From NCBI GenBank assembly GCA_031278255.1, contig JAITKU010000045.1, positions 1 to 5,945 on the forward strand: a stretch of DNA of 5,945 nt, in the 5' to 3' direction. Below, piece after piece: positions 3,761 to 5,945 of the stretch (position 1 is the first letter of the stretch; every line of letters begins with the position of its first letter). The DNA comes from Eubacteriales Family XIII. Incertae Sedis bacterium. GTDB taxonomy: Bacteria; Bacillota; Clostridia; Peptostreptococcales; Anaerovoracaceae. The notes beneath the pieces were generated by a model, which searched no databases, was not told the origin of the DNA, and was given only the letters and a program-made list of their open reading frames with translations. Position numbers and translations under genes: made by a program.

Positions 3761-5761
3761 TTATTTATCGATGTAAATCGTGTAGGTCAAAGAACTCTTG
3801 TTCGATTCCGCGACGGTGAGCGTAAAGGTATTTCGCCCCTTGTTCAGTTTGTCGCTGCTCAGGTAGAAAGTCACGCCGTCCGTCGAGGCCACGGCCGCGG
3901 AATTCAAAAGAGCCGTAACCGTAACGGCCGAGGACGGTTTTGTGACCGTAATCGTAACGGTCGCGCCGCTGTTTTCGGTCGCCGAGATATTGATCGCCGC
4001 GGTGGCGGCATAGCTGAAACCGGAATTGCTGAAAGCGATCGCGCCCGGCGTCGCGGTCGTGCTGAGGGTGTATGTCGCGCCGAGCAGCGGCGTCGCGCCC
4101 GTCCCCGTCGTCGTAAAGCTGCGGGTTTCAACCTCGGACAGGCTGCCGTTCACATAGAGAAGCGCGAACACGTAGTAATGTCTGTTTGCCGTCAGATTTG
4201 TCAAAACCGGATACGTGTAGACGTTGGCGGAAACGTTGACAGAACCCCGCGCGGTACCCAGATAATTGTTGTAATCATAGCCGTCCCTGATGCGCGCGGC
4301 GCGCGGCTGCACGGAACTCTCCGTCACCACGTAGCAGAACGTCCCCGCATTGTTCGTCCGCACGTTCAGGGTGGCGCCCGTCGCGCCGATCGACGAAACG
4401 CTGAAGTCCGTGATCCAGTCCACATAGCTCCCCGTCGTCGTGAATGTCGAACTCTTCACCGTGGAATAGAGACTGCTCGTACTCGAACTCTCGTAGACGC
4501 AACCGAATATCTTGTAGTTCGTCCCGGACTTGAGTCCCGTGATGTCCAGCGGTTTGGACACGCCCGACGAAACGGCGAAATTCCCGGAAATGACGCCGGA
4601 CGAACTGTTGTCCGCGTTTCTGCCGTTTCGGATGTAGTCCTGCGGCGGCGTCTTGACGGTCCGGTTCGGGTCCTCCACGATCACGTAGTACAGCGTGCCC
4701 GATCTGGACGAATTGACCGTGAGCGTGAACGCGTTGTTGTCGATACTGCTTACGGTGAAGTTGCTGCCGAGCCATTCCTCGCCCGCGCCGCCCGCGGCCG
4801 AGGTCGCGAATGTGTATACGGCCACGGGAGAAAAATTGCCCGCGGCATCCCGCGCCGCGGCGCAGACCTTATAGGACTGCTCCTGTTGCAGGGACGAGAG
4901 GGCGGCGGTAATCGCGCTGTTCGCGTATATGCTTCTGCTGCCCGAGCCGTAGGCGCTCCGGTTGTCGGCCGTCAGGCCGGCCAGAATCTGCTCCGCCGTC
5001 GGCGTCGACGCGCCGCTGCCCGTCAGGACAACCCAGTACACGTTGCCGTCCCGCGTCGCGGTGAGGCTGAGCGTGGCGCTGTCCGCACTGATGCCCGTGA
5101 CACTGATATTGGTAATGCTGAGCGCCGTGAGCGCCGTGCCGGGCGTCAGCGGGCTGATACCGAGAACCCTGTTCACGATCGTCACGGCCTCGCCGCGCTT
5201 CAAAGAACTCTGCGGATTGAAGTTCCCCTCCGCATCGCCCGTGATGTAGGCCCGGCTGTAGACCGCCTTGACGGCGGAAAGCGCCCAGGCATCGATCTTG
5301 TCCGCGTCGCGGACGCCCGTCAAGGCGTAGGTCGTATCGCCGCCCGGCGCTATGCGATCCAGAATGACCGCCGCCTCCTGACGCGTAATCTGCGCGTTCG
5401 GATTGAAATTGTTCTCGCTGTCGCCTTGGATGTAGCCGGCGCTGTAGGCCCGCTGCACCTCCTGAAAATACCATTCGTTGACGGGTACGTCGCGGAAAGG
5501 GATGTTCGTCATGGCCGTATAATTCCGCGCCTTGTTGATAATCGTAACGAATTCGGCCCGCGTGATCGTGCCCTCCGGCTTGAAGCTGCCGTCGGGGTAG
5601 CCGTTGATGTAGCCGTAGCTGATTCCGGCGAGTATCTGACCCTCCGCCCAATGCCCCGCCGTGTCGCTCGGGTTTGCGGCGAAAGCCGGCGAGACGGCAA
5701 AAACGCCGATCGCAAGACCAAGGACCGACGCAAAGATAAAAGTTATTGCTTTCCCTTTCAT
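3761..5761 (-). CDS. Secreted SLH-domain surface protein with three FN3-like repeats
   Basis: The 666-residue protein begins with a Sec signal peptide: K2 and K4, a hydrophobic core at about 6-22, then SPAFA with likely cleavage after A28. Three SLH domains follow: about 35-80 (HWAE...YPDGSFKPEGTITRAEF), 88-136 (FRDVPVNEW...ITRQEA) and 150-200 (DADKIDAWA...LKRGEA). SLH domains bind pyruvylated secondary wall polymer, anchoring the protein outside the cell; only the first keeps the canonical TRAE. Residues 207-553 hold three diverged beta-sandwich repeats of 105-115 residues, each with a G-x-x-Y/C-W/Y-V-V/I-like strand early and YTFATS/STFTTTG/RSFTTTG at its end. Residues 555-666 resemble a cadherin-like/Ig-like domain, with LNKGRNTFTLTV (639-650) and a closing TYTIYIDK. 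No enzymatic motif was seen, so a structural, adhesive or scaffold role is likely but not shown. The ATG at 5761 has GAGG (5769-5772) 7 nt upstream. It is convergent with deoD and a monocistronic unit. Confidence 0.93.
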   Translation of the reverse strand: MKGKAITFIFASVLGLAIGVFAVSPAFAANPSDTAGHWAEGQILAGISYGYINGYPDGSFKPEGTITRAEFVTIINKARNYTAMTNIPFRDVPVNEWYFQEVQRAYSAGYIQGDSENNFNPNAQITRQEAAVILDRIAPGGDTTYALTGVRDADKIDAWALSAVKAVYSRAYITGDAEGNFNPQSSLKRGEAVTIVNRVLGISPLTPGTALTALSITNISVTGISADSATLSLTATRDGNVYWVVLTGSGASTPTAEQILAGLTADNRSAYGSGSRSIYANSAITAALSSLQQEQSYKVCAAARDAAGNFSPVAVYTFATSAAGGAGEEWLGSNFTVSSIDNNAFTLTVNSSRSGTLYYVIVEDPNRTVKTPPQDYIRNGRNADNSSSGVISGNFAVSSGVSKPLDITGLKSGTNYKIFGCVYESSSTSSLYSTVKSSTFTTTGSYVDWITDFSVSSIGATGATLNVRTNNAGTFCYVVTESSVQPRAARIRDGYDYNNYLGTARGSVNVSANVYTYPVLTNLTANRHYYVFALLYVNGSLSEVETRSFTTTGTGATPLLGATYTLSTTATPGAIAFSNSGFSYAATAAINISATENSGATVTITVTKPSSAVTVTALLNSAAVASTDGVTFYLSSDKLNKGRNTFTLTVAESNKSSLTYTIYIDK

Positions 5762-5888
5762 TTTTATACCTCATTTGTTCATCAGGTAGCCGCATTCGCA
5801 ATGCGCGAAAACGGAAGAAACGAACGATCGATAAACCCATTTGCCCGCGGCCTTGCGCCCGATCTTTCCGCCGTCGTTCAATCTGCCC

Positions 5889-5928
5889 TTATACGGTACA
5901 GTTTATACGGATCGGCCGCGCAATGCAA
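5889..5928 (-). promoter_or_regulatory. Probable promoter of the SLH gene with 8-bp direct repeat
   Basis: On the minus strand, -35 TTGCAT (5923-5928, the same hexamer as at rpsT) is 17 bp from TAAACT (5900-5905) or 15 bp from TATAAA (5902-5907). CCGTATAA occurs twice with a 14-bp period (5903-5910 and 5889-5896), overlapping the -10 region. The leader would be about 130 nt. The two candidate -10 boxes make the exact start uncertain. A small 6-bp hairpin (5791-5805) lies further down the leader. Nothing else was recognised between 5762 and the right edge. Confidence 0.45.
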
Positions 5929-5945
5929 TATGAAAGAACTTTACA

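Noticed and set aside
4869..5840. Minus-strand open frame of 323 codons overlapping the SLH gene
   Set aside because: Same-strand frame shift of the SLH gene. The product is Arg/Gln/Gly-rich noise, whereas the 3761-5761 frame has a signal peptide and SLH motifs.

Overview
The window is about 5.9 kb of GC-rich bacterial chromosome (coding strands show a strong G/C third-position preference). It holds five genes: four on the minus strand and one (deoD) on the plus strand. The best guess for the source is a Gram-positive-type member of the Bacillota, probably an uncultured Clostridia-like lineage. Supporting points are a secreted protein with three S-layer homology (SLH) domains, a YuxH-type EAL-HDOD protein, strong AGGAGG-like ribosome binding sites and sigma-A-like promoters with U-tract terminators. 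This placement is an inference from gene content, not a phylogenetic result. No phage, transposon, CRISPR, tRNA or rRNA signal was seen.

Layout, left to right. Positions 1-630 (minus) are the first 210 codons of a gene that runs off the left edge. It resembles the N-terminal, KaiC-like but Walker-less region of large PEP/pyruvate-binding (PEP synthase/PPDK-like) proteins. Positions 783-1049 (minus) are rpsT (ribosomal protein S20), with its own promoter at 1095-1123 and terminator at 711-751. Positions 1229-2461 (minus) encode a 410-residue EAL-HDOD signalling protein. Positions 2462-2970 are a 509-base divergent intergenic region with a promoter for each flanking gene, a structured leader for the EAL-HDOD mRNA, four helically phased T/A-tracts and two orphan terminator-like hairpins. 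Positions 2971-3678 (plus) are deoD, a hexameric-type purine nucleoside phosphorylase. A perfect 23-bp inverted repeat at 3702-3750 is a bidirectional terminator shared with the convergent gene. Positions 3761-5761 (minus) encode a 666-residue secreted SLH protein with three FN3-like repeats and a C-terminal beta-sandwich. Its promoter region reaches the right edge.

The genes look like independent transcription units: a translation gene, a purine salvage gene, a signalling gene, a cell-surface gene and a partial central-metabolism gene, most with a recognisable promoter, terminator or both. No multi-gene system is evident. The points most worth a second look are the EAL-HDOD leader, whose loop can pair with the Shine-Dalgarno region; the Asp-to-Asn change at the catalytic acid position of DeoD; and the dense regulatory architecture of the divergent intergenic region.
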